Source: Cyclina sinensis (taxonomy: Eukaryota > Mollusca > Bivalvia > Venerida > Veneridae). Taken from it: 64,000 nt of DNA. This document shows positions 24,084 through 35,800 of the stretch, one piece after another. The position numbers and the translations under genes are program-made. The notes below the pieces were generated by a model. That model had not been told where the DNA came from, did no database searches, and saw nothing but the letters and a program-made list of their open reading frames with translations. Numbering within the stretch: position 1 is the first letter of the stretch; every line of letters begins with the position of its first letter. The stretch is taken from positions 16,371,039 through 16,435,038 of the forward strand of contig JAAONU010000014.1 of NCBI GenBank assembly GCA_012932295.1, read 5' to 3'.

Positions 24084-26029
24084 ATGGCAGAAGGGTTTTC
24101 GAGGACTTTACAGGCTGGTTCTGATACAGACAACGAATGTTGTATGTACACCGTGTGAAGAGGATAGTAAATGCCAGCGAGCAGTCCACTATTGTCCTAC
24201 GTGTGACCAGTACCTCTGTGCAATGTGCTCAAAATATCATACTCGGTTCCAAGCTACAAAAGGGCATTCGGTGTCGAAAGTGCCGTCCGTAGGACAACAC
24301 GTGACTAAAAACGTAATGACTGTCCCCAAGTGCCCGATTCATCCTGATCGTAATATAGAAATGTACTGTGGTCAACACAACATGGTCTACTGTGCCTTGT
24401 GTATCGCTACAGATCACAGGTAAATTAAATTATATAAATTAAGCGTAAGGAAACATTAAAGTCAACTCGGAGGGTTAAACAGGTAATGATAATATAAAAC
24501 GACCTTAACTAAAATGTACTAATGTTGTCATTTTATGAGATTTAATCAATACTGAATCAACGAATAGTCGATTGAAACAGAGTCTGAATTATGACTTAAT
24601 AACCTAATCCGAGCTCACTGTATAATGACTTCATTTACATTTTAATAATTATGAAGAGGTATTTTTAACAGGACATGCACTGGGGTCAGTGAGGTAAACT
24701 GATGCTACAGAATTCAAGATCGATTCATCACAGTTACAGACACTACTTAAGAAAGTAGACCTATTGTTATCCAAAGTTCATAATTCCAAGGAAAGAAAAC
24801 AAAGAAACATCGGGCAACTTACCGACACAGGAAAGGAAATTGTTGAAAAAATTGAGGCAGAATGTGAAGATCTGAAACAACATATAGACAAACTTCAGGA
24901 AGCTGCCATCTCAGCACTTAGTAACAAACTGGAAAAGATATTGACAGAAGTTACGACGGAAATGAACGAGGCATCAAACATGGAAAAGAGCTTGCAGAAT
25001 TACAGAAGCCAGATAGCTTCTTCGGAAAACCTGCCCAAAGGTCAAAGATTCATTCGGCAAATTGTTGGACAGCACATTTTATCTAATGCTGAAAGCCTCC
25101 TAACCAGTTTAGATTCCTACGGAAGGAAACAGATCAAGGTGGATGTTAATGAAACTCTTCATGATTGTGTACTCAAAGCAACTTATATTGCGCTGCCAAG
25201 GTACAAAATAATCCTGCCAAATAGTTCAAATACTGGGCCAACAGTAGAAGGTATCATAGATGTGAATGTAAAGTGCAAGGTGATTATGATCGATGTAAAA
25301 TAATTGGAATTACGCAACTTCCCGATGGAACCATACTTATCTGCGATAATAACAACAAAAAGTTGAAGAGACTTGACCAACATTGGCAGGTGAGGGACTA
25401 CTGCCCTCTGGACAGTGCTCCTTGGGGTATTTGCTGCACTGGTACCAACGAGGTGGCTGTGAAGTTGCATGACAGTTATGTCCAGTTTATTTCTGTTGGA
25501 ACTACACTATTAAAAACAAGGAATATTGAGATCAGCAGCGGGGGAGTTCTTGGCATTGAGTGTATTTCCAGTGAACTATGGGTAGTCACAGAGTTACTGG
25601 TATAAATGTGTATTCTATGTCTGGGTCACTAGTGAAAAGTAATATAGATTCCCCTTGGCACTACGTTTGCAGGCCTGTCCACAAGAAATAGCAGGTACTG
25701 ATGATGAAAACGTCTATGTATCAGGCTGCCAAAATAAAATAATCTGTTTGGACAAAGAAGGATCTTTAAAAGCTGTTTTTAGAGACAAATGCCTAAGATG
25801 GACAAGAGGAGTGTGTGTTATGAATGACGATATCGTATGTGCTGCGGGATTCGATTCTAACAACATTGTTATATTTAGAACAACGGATGGTGAATGCCTT
25901 GGAGAATTGGCAGGAGCAGCAGAAGGAATACAAGAACCATTGACATTATGTTTTGACAACAAAGGTAGTAACTTGATTGTTGGGTGTAATGATAATAACA
26001 TGATTAAAGTTATCAGTGTCGACAAGTGA
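24084..26029 (+). pseudogene. TRIM-like double B-box / NHL-like locus with frame breaks
   Basis: ATG at 24084 opens MAEGFSRTLQAGSDTDNE, a typical family start. The product would have B-box1 (CTPC, CPTC, CAMC, GH), B-box2 (CPIH, CGQH, CALC, TDH), a coiled coil (24740-25160) and an NHL-like propeller (ITQLPDGTILICDNNNKKLK onward). A gt...ag intron at 24420-24671 sits at the same place as in the 14.4 kb paralogue. The frame breaks near 24138 (+1), 24696 (+1), 25280 (-1 or +2), 25583 (-1) and 25651 (-1). Between breaks, domain-like sequence is kept, so the decay is recent or the breaks are base-call errors. RING is absent. Called a pseudogene with reserve because Nup58 in the same window shows similar breaks. 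Confidence 0.7.
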
Positions 26030-26854
26030 ATTTAAAGAGAAGACCTTTGCAACTGTATGATATTATATATAGAACAATACAAGTGAGTGAAGTTTATGTA
26101 AGGCGAAATAACTATTTATTATCAGTGCATTGGACAATAGACTGTCATTTTTTTTTCACTTTTTCTTATCTTTGACTTTCTACATTTACCTTTTATTGTG
26201 CATATCAAAAAGTTCCAACACAATTTACAAAATAAGTTGTCAAAATGTTAGATTTAATGTTTTTAATATACTGTCTCTTATTTCTCTCTTTACTAGTAGC
26301 GATACAAATTGGTTGTTTGGACACAAAAACAGTTCTTGCTAAATAAAAATCTGGTTACAGCATTTTTATTACTTGTTAACATCCTCATTTAAATTAATCA
26401 GTATCTTAGCTTCTGATATCAAACTAACACTAGTTTTAGAGTAAGCTATTGGTATTATTTCATTTCAGTTGCAATGAAGTTTCTAAATAATTTTGTCAGA
26501 AATGAATTGCTCTCTAAACTCCATTTCAGTTTCTAACAAATCGTTTAAGATAAATCTTAATCTTATCTATAAAGGTCCATTCATGTAACGAAACTGGTAG
26601 ATCAATAAAGAATATCAACTTAACTAGTGGTGACATGTTGTTTTTCACTTCACTTATTGAACTTGTTAAACCATTAATCAGGTAAGTCGAGTACTTTCAT
26701 AGCTGCTTTTCACCTAGGTAGACCGACAAGTTTTGCCTTAGGCTCTGCGATTTTTTAAAACTTTCCTTTTATTCTCTGCCCCTGAATGAAACTAGATTTA
26801 CTTCTTCAAATTAAAGCATTAAAAAGAAAATAGTAATTGTGAATTTTTAACAAT
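26030..26854. other. Downstream AT-rich DNA, no gene seen
   Basis: Possible 3' UTR of the broken TRIM-like locus at first, then intergenic. An AATAAA lies near 26342. No repeat was recognised. Confidence 0.5.
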
Positions 26855-27835
26855 GGGTTTTTTATGCTCTTCGAAGGGAGAGCATACAGTCGCCGCCTTG
26901 TCCGTCCGTCCGTCAAAATCTTGTCCAGAGAATAACTTGAAAAGTATTGAAGGAATTTGACTGAAATTTAACACATTGAGTGAGACTAGTGAGAGGAAGT
27001 GCATTGTCCAAGAACTATATTTCTACCTTGCATAATTTTTTAATTATCTCCCTTAAGTTAATAATACTTGTCCGGAATTTAACTCCTAAACTGTCCAAAC
27101 TTCGTACAGTTATAGACTAGTCAGAGAAAGTGCAGTGTCAAAAAACCGTAACTCTAATTTACTTAGTTTTTGAATTATCTCCCTTTATTATACTTAAACA
27201 TGCTTATTCGGATATTAATTTAAAAAGTATTGAAGGAATTAGATTAAACCTTCACACAGTCATAGATACTAATGAGTAAAAGTGAACTGATCAGTAAACA
27301 TATACCTACCTTGCTTATTTTTTGAATTATCTTTCTTAATGATACTTAAAATGTTTAATAATGCTTGCCGGGAGTACAACTTCTAAACTATCAAAGATAT
27401 CTCATTGAAACTTTATTAAAACTTCAAACAGCTGATAGAGAACAGTGAGAGGAAATGCAGTGTTTATGAACCTTAATTTCTACCTTGCTTAATTTTTTAA
27501 CTATCTCCCTTAATGATAATAACAAAAGTTAAATAATGCTTGTCAGGAGCATAACTTTTAAAGTATCAAAGACATCTCATTATATCTTTACACAGTTATA
27601 AAGGCTAATGACAGGAAGTGCAGTGTTAAAAAACTATCACTCTACATTACTTAGTTTTTTATTATCTCCCTTTATAATACCTAATAATGCTTGCTAGGAA
27701 AATAACTTGAAAAGTATTGAGGGAAATTGAATAAAACTTCACACAGTTACAAAGACCAACGAGAGGAAGTGCAGTGTTAAAGAACCATGACTTTACATCA
27801 GTTTATTTATTATCTCCCTTTATAAAAGTTAATAT
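26855..27835 (+). repeat. Tandem-repeat element, irregular units
   Basis: Headed by a short palindrome-like end ('tatgctcttcgaagggagagcata') and a GTCCGTCCGTCCGTC run. About six units share 'attatctccctta', 'agtgagaggaagtgcagtgt' and 'aaagtattgaagg'. The atctccc marker falls near 27046, 27177, 27329, 27503, 27664 and 27812. Same family as 20210-20740. Confidence 0.85.
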
Positions 27836-28477
27836 AGCAACCTCGATCGATAGATAAATCAGTGGCTTATCAGCTGGAATTCTGGAGAACAACACTGATT
27901 ATATGAAGTACAGGCCTACTTTTAACACCTGCCAGCCAAGCACTTGAGACCTCTTGTTCTGATTATAAAAATTCTGGCAAACATTCAAAGATTAAACAAG
28001 TAGCAGGTAAATTTTGCAATAAATCAACTGTCCTTACAAATGTGTTTCATTTTTATACTATAAATCCTCATGTTTGAAGGGATAATCGTGATTATCCTTA
28101 CTATAACTTAAAAGTATTTAATTTCACATATCACTGAAATACCATTTATAGTACATTTCTTACTTTTCTGCCACTCTGAACAAAAAAAACTTCGGGGAGC
28201 ATTATTTGGTTTTACCAATTTCTTTTTGTTGTTTTTTTTCATTTCTGCAAATTTGTACAAAATTGTCTACACTACACATATGGCCTTTCTGTTTAAACCA
28301 TTTTAAGTCTAGCAGAGCTTAAGCCTAAAAAGTTATCATGGGGCAGGATGTCTATACCCAGAGACATACACACATGTAGCACATCTTCTGGTTGTGGGCA
28401 TCACATTTATCTCGGTTTAATGGGCTTTTATTTGGGAAATTCATATACTGAATGCAATACATACTGGAGCTATGGAG
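27836..28477. other. No gene seen
   Basis: AT-rich intergenic sequence without recognised elements. Confidence 0.5.
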
Positions 28478-28640
28478 CACATGGTAATTTTGAAAAAGAG
28501 CCTCTAAACTCAAACAAGAGGGCCATGGTAGCCCTAAAAAGGTTACCTGAGTATAAACACTCAAAGTAACGAGTGCATTGTAATGGGCCTATTATCACAA
28601 GAGGGCCAGGCTAGCCTAGGATCACTGACCTGATTATAAA
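28478..28640 (-). mobile_element. Two HINE-like 3' ends
   Basis: At about 28478-28552, 'acaagagggccatggtagcc' followed by 'acctgag' is the reverse complement of the terminal hairpin and subterminal repeat of the HINE. A second, decayed version ('cacaagagggccaggctagc') follows at about 28600. The bodies of the elements are not recognisable. Confidence 0.55.
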
Positions 28641-29129
28641 TGCTCAAATGACAACTGCAAAGTAAAGGATGTACTAACAAAATAAAAATAAAAAACACAA
28701 GAACTTGACAAAGGAGCATGTCAAATATAAATGCTTTCAGCTGTTTGGTTTATGAAAAAATATTTTTAAAAGTTTCCTATACATTTCTTGGTACTTTTTT
28801 ATATTAACTGTTTTTTTATGAAGCAGGGTTCTTTAACTGAGAAACTTCTAAAGGAAGCACCTTCCTGGGGAGGAATATGTTTTACTGTAACGGCACTTAC
28901 AAGCTGTGGTTTGTCTCTAGAACATAAAAAATTCGGATTAAAACCATTAATTCCTGAAACAGTCAACTATATTGTTACAATTCAGATGGCCTTAGGAACC
29001 ACCCCAATAAGTATACATTCATTTATGTATGTGCCAAGTTTGGCCTTGCTCTATTTCACAACAGCCTAAATGCTCAAACATCTATATTTACTGACTCATA
29101 TTGGTCGAAAGACAAAGAACATATCATAT
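28641..29129. other. No gene seen
   Basis: A 93-codon frame at 28788-29069 has no domain and is likely chance. Confidence 0.45.
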
Positions 29130-29500
29130 AAAGCAGTTAATTAACTTGTATCAAACACATCCCTTTGTAGCCCTTTCCATTTAAACATACAATGAAATCT
29201 AAGGCCAGATATCATATTATTATAGGACAGCATAAGCTAGGAGCTACAATATTTTATTACATGATGAGGATGATATTTACAAGTAAATTCTCACAATATT
29301 TACCAAAAAAATTAATAAAATGATGTTGCACGTAAGTAACCACTTCTTATAAACATGTGTAACATAGTAGTCTTGTTGAGTTGTACATCTTTACTGTCAC
29401 ATAGCACAGCTGCTATATTTAGTTATGATAAAACTAAATTAGAGCTAATAAACGTATAGATGTACATATAGAATACAGAAACACATACATATAAACCCTT
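29130..29500 (+). repeat. Interspersed repeat, copy 2
   Basis: Diverged partner of 19840-20190 (see that entry). It lies in or just beyond the 3' UTR region of the minus-strand Nup58 gene. Confidence 0.75.
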
Positions 29501-29641
29501 TTTTTCCTCTTTTTGTTTTTCATGGTAAATTTTTGAGTCTATAAAAGCTTGTTTATGAATCATTCTGGACAAGGTTGAATCTTGGTAATGTTATAAAGAA
29601 ATGTTCAGCCCAAGCAGTTATCCCTTCAAACAGAAAATCGT

Positions 29642-29877
29642 CTATCTCTTGCCACGTTTAGATCCCACTGGAGGCTTGTTGAGCTGAAAGGGCTGCTCCG
29701 TGGCTGTGGAGAGGTTGAGTTGAGGTGTGGCTCCAGGAAGAGTGCTGGAGAATAGGGAACCTGCCTGGGTAGTGGCAAGGTTGGAGGAGTTTCCAAAAAG
29801 ACTGGATCCTGTCCCAAACCCACTGGTACCAAAGGAGCTGGTTCCACTCCCAAATGTGCTGGTTCCACTCCCAAAAC
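29642..29877 (-). CDS. NUP58: Nup58 exon 13 (last)
   Basis: GFGSGTSTFGSGTSSFGTSG, then the basic tail ending KPPVGSKRGKR and a TAG stop. The tail is diagnostic of Nup58. Confidence 0.93.
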
Positions 29878-32800
29878 CTAGAGAAGAGGAATGATAAAAT
29901 AATACCAATGTTTACATGACAATCATCAAACCAGATAAACATTTATGTCAGAGATATAATTTCGTCTTATTCATCTAAATGGCTCGGAAATTGGTGTTTT
30001 TACAATTTCAAAATACAATGCAATCACTACAAATACCTATTTAACAAGGCATTGTTTTGAAAATACAGATATGATGTTACAACGTATCTGTTCAAGAACT
30101 GAAATATTCTAAGCTGAACATACAACGATCTGAACACTTCACTCCAACTGTATTTACCTTTGAAGGTGGAGCCTTGTGTGGCTGAAGTCCCAAATGCACC
30201 AAACCCTACAATGTAAAATACAAGTTTATCTTGTTTATTTCAATTGTAACAATACAGTATCTCATTCTAGTTTTATAATGAAGTTTATACAGACTTGCAC
30301 AAAGCCATTGTTCATGTATAAACATTGTTGTTGTTTTTTTTTTTACTTTCATAGCCTGACTTTTCTGTTCTAAAAGACTGGGGACTTCTTCTTGTTCAAG
30401 CAGACTTAAATATGAGTTTCTGATCAAATTACATATAACGTCAAAACTTTTTACTCATATGTGTTTGCATCCATGGTTGAAAGAAATTCTCATTAAGCAG
30501 TTAAGTGTTTTGACATTTCTCATTGCTTTTCTGAAATTCAGTTTTAAAACAATAAATGTTGATCTGTTTCCTGGTATGTTCTAATACCAGACCCTATCCT
30601 TTGTTAGAAACAGCTTTCTCACAAAAAAATGTCAGGCAGTCAATTGGGCTCAAAGTCATAGGAGTCTGCAAGAGAAAGATGTCAAATGTTTACATGTCAG
30701 TGACATGTGTAGGGGCCCTCAGTGACAAAGGTGCTAGTCCCTGATTAATAAAACCAAACCAGAACATGTAATGTATACATAAAATGTTAGGTGATAGAGC
30801 TGCTAGTGGGTACCTGATGGCAGATATTGTCTTCTCTCGGTGACTGATTTCATCTTTAATAGTGTATTAAGAACAATTTCTTTAAACTGGAATGAAATGT
30901 TCTGCAATCCAGCTAAAACAAATTGTAGTATAACAGACTAAAATAAACCAAATGAAGACCAGTATCATTCAATTTTCAATGAAACTTGCACAGAATGAAA
31001 CTTTACCTCCGGGAGGTGCACCAAATCCGCTCGAGGGTTGAAAATTACTGAACCCTGTGACTGGAGGAGCACCAGGTGCTGGCTGGGGTTGTTGTGCCCT
31101 ATTGAGAGCAGTTGCCATGGCAACAGCAGCTGCATTGTTGACACCTGGAAATGGCGGCTGACCGTACATGTCTGCATGAGATTTTGTGGACACTTTGACT
31201 GGAGCTTTCTTCTGACGCTCAAAAATGTTACGACTGTCACCATGGAATACCTTCCTATAGTTCAGGTAATGCTCTTTCTGTGTCTGGAATGTATGGTACA
31301 CATAATGCTCTCAAGCAGAATATCAAACAACCTCTTTCAATTCAATTAATATAAACCTATCAAACAGATTAATCTAAGTGCATAAGCCTTCCTAATGTAT
31401 ACATAGGAAGTCTTCAAAACTGCTTCTTTATACATATACTATGATAAGGTGATTCAAAATATGATCCAAGGAAAACCATTAGCCAAGGTTGTTATAAGTC
31501 AGAATTTGGAACAAGGCAAGAAATCTTGAAACTGCAACAGGTAATGTCTTGAGGTAAGGTGAAAATGTATATGTCAAGACATTTTTCTTTCACCAATTTG
31601 TATATATTTATCTGTAGTGATTTATACAGGGTTGGTTTTTTAAAACAAAGTGAAAACTACTGAATTTACCTTGACAGCCTCATGGATCTGCTGTAACTGG
31701 GCTGCCATGGCAACAAATGCTTCATGCAGTTTCCGTAGCAACAGTATCAACTCTAGAAAGAAAATTTGACTGTTAAAATCGATGTTCCTATCAAAAAAGA
31801 TTATATTTTGCTGACAATAATAAAGAATTCCATACACACTGCTTACATAGATTAAGACCTTCAAATACTGAAACATTTTTACTTCAGACATTTATAACTA
31901 TCGCTATTTGAACGAAATTTATCACTTGTATAAAAAATACAGAAAAAGATATAACAGAAATCAAAACAAACAAACAGGTCTACAGATAAGGTTTGAGCTA
32001 TTACCTTTAATACAAGAATGAAATATGGTTAATATATTTGTCTCAAAAGATATCTATAAAAAAAATAGTTACAACAAATATTAAACAGCAATCTACATTT
32101 TTTTTCAGTCTAGCAAAGGGAGGACAATGTATAAATTGATTTAAGGAGGCATACCCTAAAATTTATAGTGTACTATAGTGTACTGTCTTTAAGATCATGA
32201 TAATGTGAATGAAATTGAATTAATTATTATCTGCTGTCAATTTGACAGTAAAAAATCTCAAGTACAACAGATAAAATTGAATGCATTAATATTTGTCTTA
32301 CATAGAGAATTGTTTTACCATTTTGGCCTGTAAACCATTGATTCCAAACAAACCCTTTTTGAGACACTTAATACCTAAAGGGGAAATTTGATTAATTAAT
32401 TAACTAATTAACTGAGCCAGTTAAATAGTTATGCAGTATATCAGCAATTAATAGTAAAAAAGCCTTCTGATACAGGTGCAGAATCAAGAAATGGTTAGAA
32501 CTACATGCCGACCTTCTGGTGTAAGCCTGTTAGGCTGATGTACAGAGGCTAGATGATTTTCTAGCATCTCAATCTGCTGTCTGTAAGTCAACATCTGCGT
32601 CTCAAAGTTCTCAATCAAGCTCTGAAAATACCTGTAACAAACAAACATTTTATATACAGATAGACAATAAAAAAGCTTGACCTTGATGCAGTGTTAAAAA
32701 ACAAATTTTTGTGAAGACAATGTCTTAAAATTATCAGTTTGTATTGTTACATGCCTGCTTAGAAATTACTAAAAGCAAGTTATTTATCACCTGGTTCTTT

Positions 32801-35800
32801 TTAACCAGTCCCTAACCATCATCTTCAAGACCATACTACAAGTTATAATTACAGCATGACTTTTCAAATATATTTTGCCTATATGTGCACAAAGACTTTA
32901 GGTCTGGGAGTGCTGTGTAATCCTTTTTACAAGAAAAACTGCTGTTAATATTTTATACCAAAGTGTAGTCAGTTTATTTAGTGTAAGATAAGGAAGAGTA
33001 GTACCACAACTGATGAACTATGCAGCATTTAGCCCTATATCATGGCTTGATACATGCACAGTATATCTAAAATATCGTGAATAAAGAAAACTGCCTTTTG
33101 CTATGGCTATGTCTGCATTACCAGATGAAATTGCCGAATGCTTACTTAACAGTCTTAAATTATATGAAAATGATACTTTTTCCTTTCAATATTTCTAGTA
33201 ACATTATATTAAAATGACATTTATTTTTGATGAAATGGTAACTTTGGTTACTATGTTTTATTTCTCAGTGCCAGCCTACATGTAGCTATGATACAGGTTA
33301 CTTTATAGCATCATTTTCTTGATTATTCAATTTACAAAGCTGCAGCTGCAGTGTACCCTTTAACTGCAAATACAACAAAAATGTAAATCCTGTGTACTGC
33401 AGTGTAAAAAGTGACATTGAACCCTGCAAAAGGTCAAGAAACATGAAATATACAGAGAAATACAAAGAAATCTTTTAAACCACAGTGTATGTACTAAATC
33501 CTAAATGCCTGATAAATTTACTTACAGTGTAGGGGCAGTGTTCTCATACTGTAAGCCTGGGGGTGTCTCTTTGGTTCTGATTGCCATCTCTGCATTCTTT
33601 AACTCCTAACGGTAGAAATGTACACAGTCAAACCAGCCATCAACTGGTATTATATATAAATATATAACTCTGCTGAAACTCATCCTTTATTTACTATTAT
33701 CAGTACCTTACCCATTCGGGTTTGTTTGGAAAAACTGTATAGGTTCAAATGTATGAAATAGTGAATAACTAACTAGATTAAATACTCCATGGATCTCAGA
33801 ATAAACCTGAGGCAGCTCAAATCATGAGTTCTAGAGAATTAAACCTACAATTGTACACCAAAACACAAATCACTCCACTTTGCACCATTTCTTTAATCAG
33901 GTTATCAATAACAAATCTTTTCCTTATATTTGTTCAACTCAATTCCTTAAATAGACTTTCCTACCTGTGTCATTTCTTTCTTCAGTTTATCAACAGCACA
34001 TGCATTCTTCTGTAGCCCGCTGGATACAACAGACAACAATTGTTTGAGAGCGGCATTGTCTTCCTGAACTTTCACCATCGGAGTGGATGACAAACGTTTC
34101 ATCTGCTCCATCTCTCCTTTCTCCTCTTTGACATATTTTCTTCAAATGTAAGAAAGAAATGTCAAACACTGCTCTAGGTTTAATGTCACAACTTTTGGAA
34201 GAGGCATGAAATAAAATTAGCCAATATATATAGTAAATGTATGTAACGGGCTCATTCCTTGTAAAAGAAACAAAGCTGATAAAATAGTACATGTAACCTA
34301 TGTTGAAAAATTTTTGCTAAGGGCATGTAGAGACTAAGAAAGTCTATAACACAGATGATGTAGTGAGCATGTAATAAAGCTATGTTGTATTTTTGATATT
34401 ACACTAGTGTAATAACACTTATGTCAACATCATTTACAATATGCTTACGACGTTCACACATATATGGACAAAACAAACAGTTTAGGTGTGTTTCTCTCAC
34501 CATTCTCTTACAAAACTTCTTTGATATAAACAGAACAATATAGTCATGGTCATGTAATACAGGATTATTACACTTGTTATTAGAAAAAGATAAAAACTTG
34601 CCAGAGCCTTTTTATCATTTCCAAATAACTTGTGCAATAAATCCTGTATTACAAGACCACTCATTTAATATCCTCTCTTTTCACAAGAGAGTAATAAATC
34701 ACTATCTAACAACAGCTTAAATTACAACTGTTATTAATGCTTAGAGTTTACCTGTTGTAATCTGCATTTCACTGACAAACAGAATGCTCTAAATGACAGG
34801 GTACACTTTTTTAAGCAAGATACCCCAACTTTCATTTTCACAGAGTTTAATCATACCAGCAGAGTCACACAAGAAACTGCATCAAGAACCTTTACTTCAG
34901 TAATACGTAACAGTAACATGGTTTGCTACCTTGATGGCTGTTGTTAAGTTTTCAAAAGACTACCAACATGAAATGGTTTTCAGAAATGGTAAATTTCTAT
35001 TTCTGAATACTCCCTACACAGCAGGTGGTACATATATATCTTACATTTCTTTTTTCAAGAGTGTAGAGGTACCCATCTGATTTCATCGGGTGATTTTGCA
35101 TGCTTTTCTGAACTTTCTTAAACATTTATTTTACATGGAAAAGCAATAAACTGTAATGTTGTGTACAATATTTAACCCTAATTCTCTACTAAAAACTCAA
35201 TATCACAGAATCTCCTTTATCATACAAATCAGAGCAGGACTGCAGTCTAAGTGTTACTGCTATAGAGTAATCTACATTCTCTCCATACAGGGTTACTTCC
35301 ACATCTTTCACAGTTTTTTTTTTTTTTTGGTTTGAAAACAAGCTATGGTATCAACTATTGTTAGATAATAGATATATTTTCTTTATCCTATTATTGCTTT
35401 CTTCAAAACATATCATTTTAAGATCTCTTGATGTTATAAAATGAAAAAGAGAGATCAAATTGAAAGAAGTTTATATTTGTTTTTCTAGCAACATGCATGC
35501 TGGCAGTGATAACTGTACTGTAAAGGGAAGTAACCTCTGTGAGGAGTTTGTCTCAATATACATTGTATTAATCTGTCACTTATGCTTTTAGACAACTTAC
35601 CTTAGTTCATCAACATCAAGTAAGATATGATTTTCTACAGGTGTCTCCTTCACTGTCTTACTGTCACTGTAAAAATGTAAATCATTTAAGAAAGATATAA
35701 AAGTTTTACAATAGCTGCATTGTTACGGTGTTCTTTTTTTCATGACTCTTCCAATTAGTACTGTGCTATTTAAGAACTTCTACAGTTGTTTAAATCATAT

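Noticed and set aside
29626..29942. Alternative frames opposite the last Nup58 exon
   Set aside because: Shadows of the true frame, which carries FG motifs and the family C-terminus.
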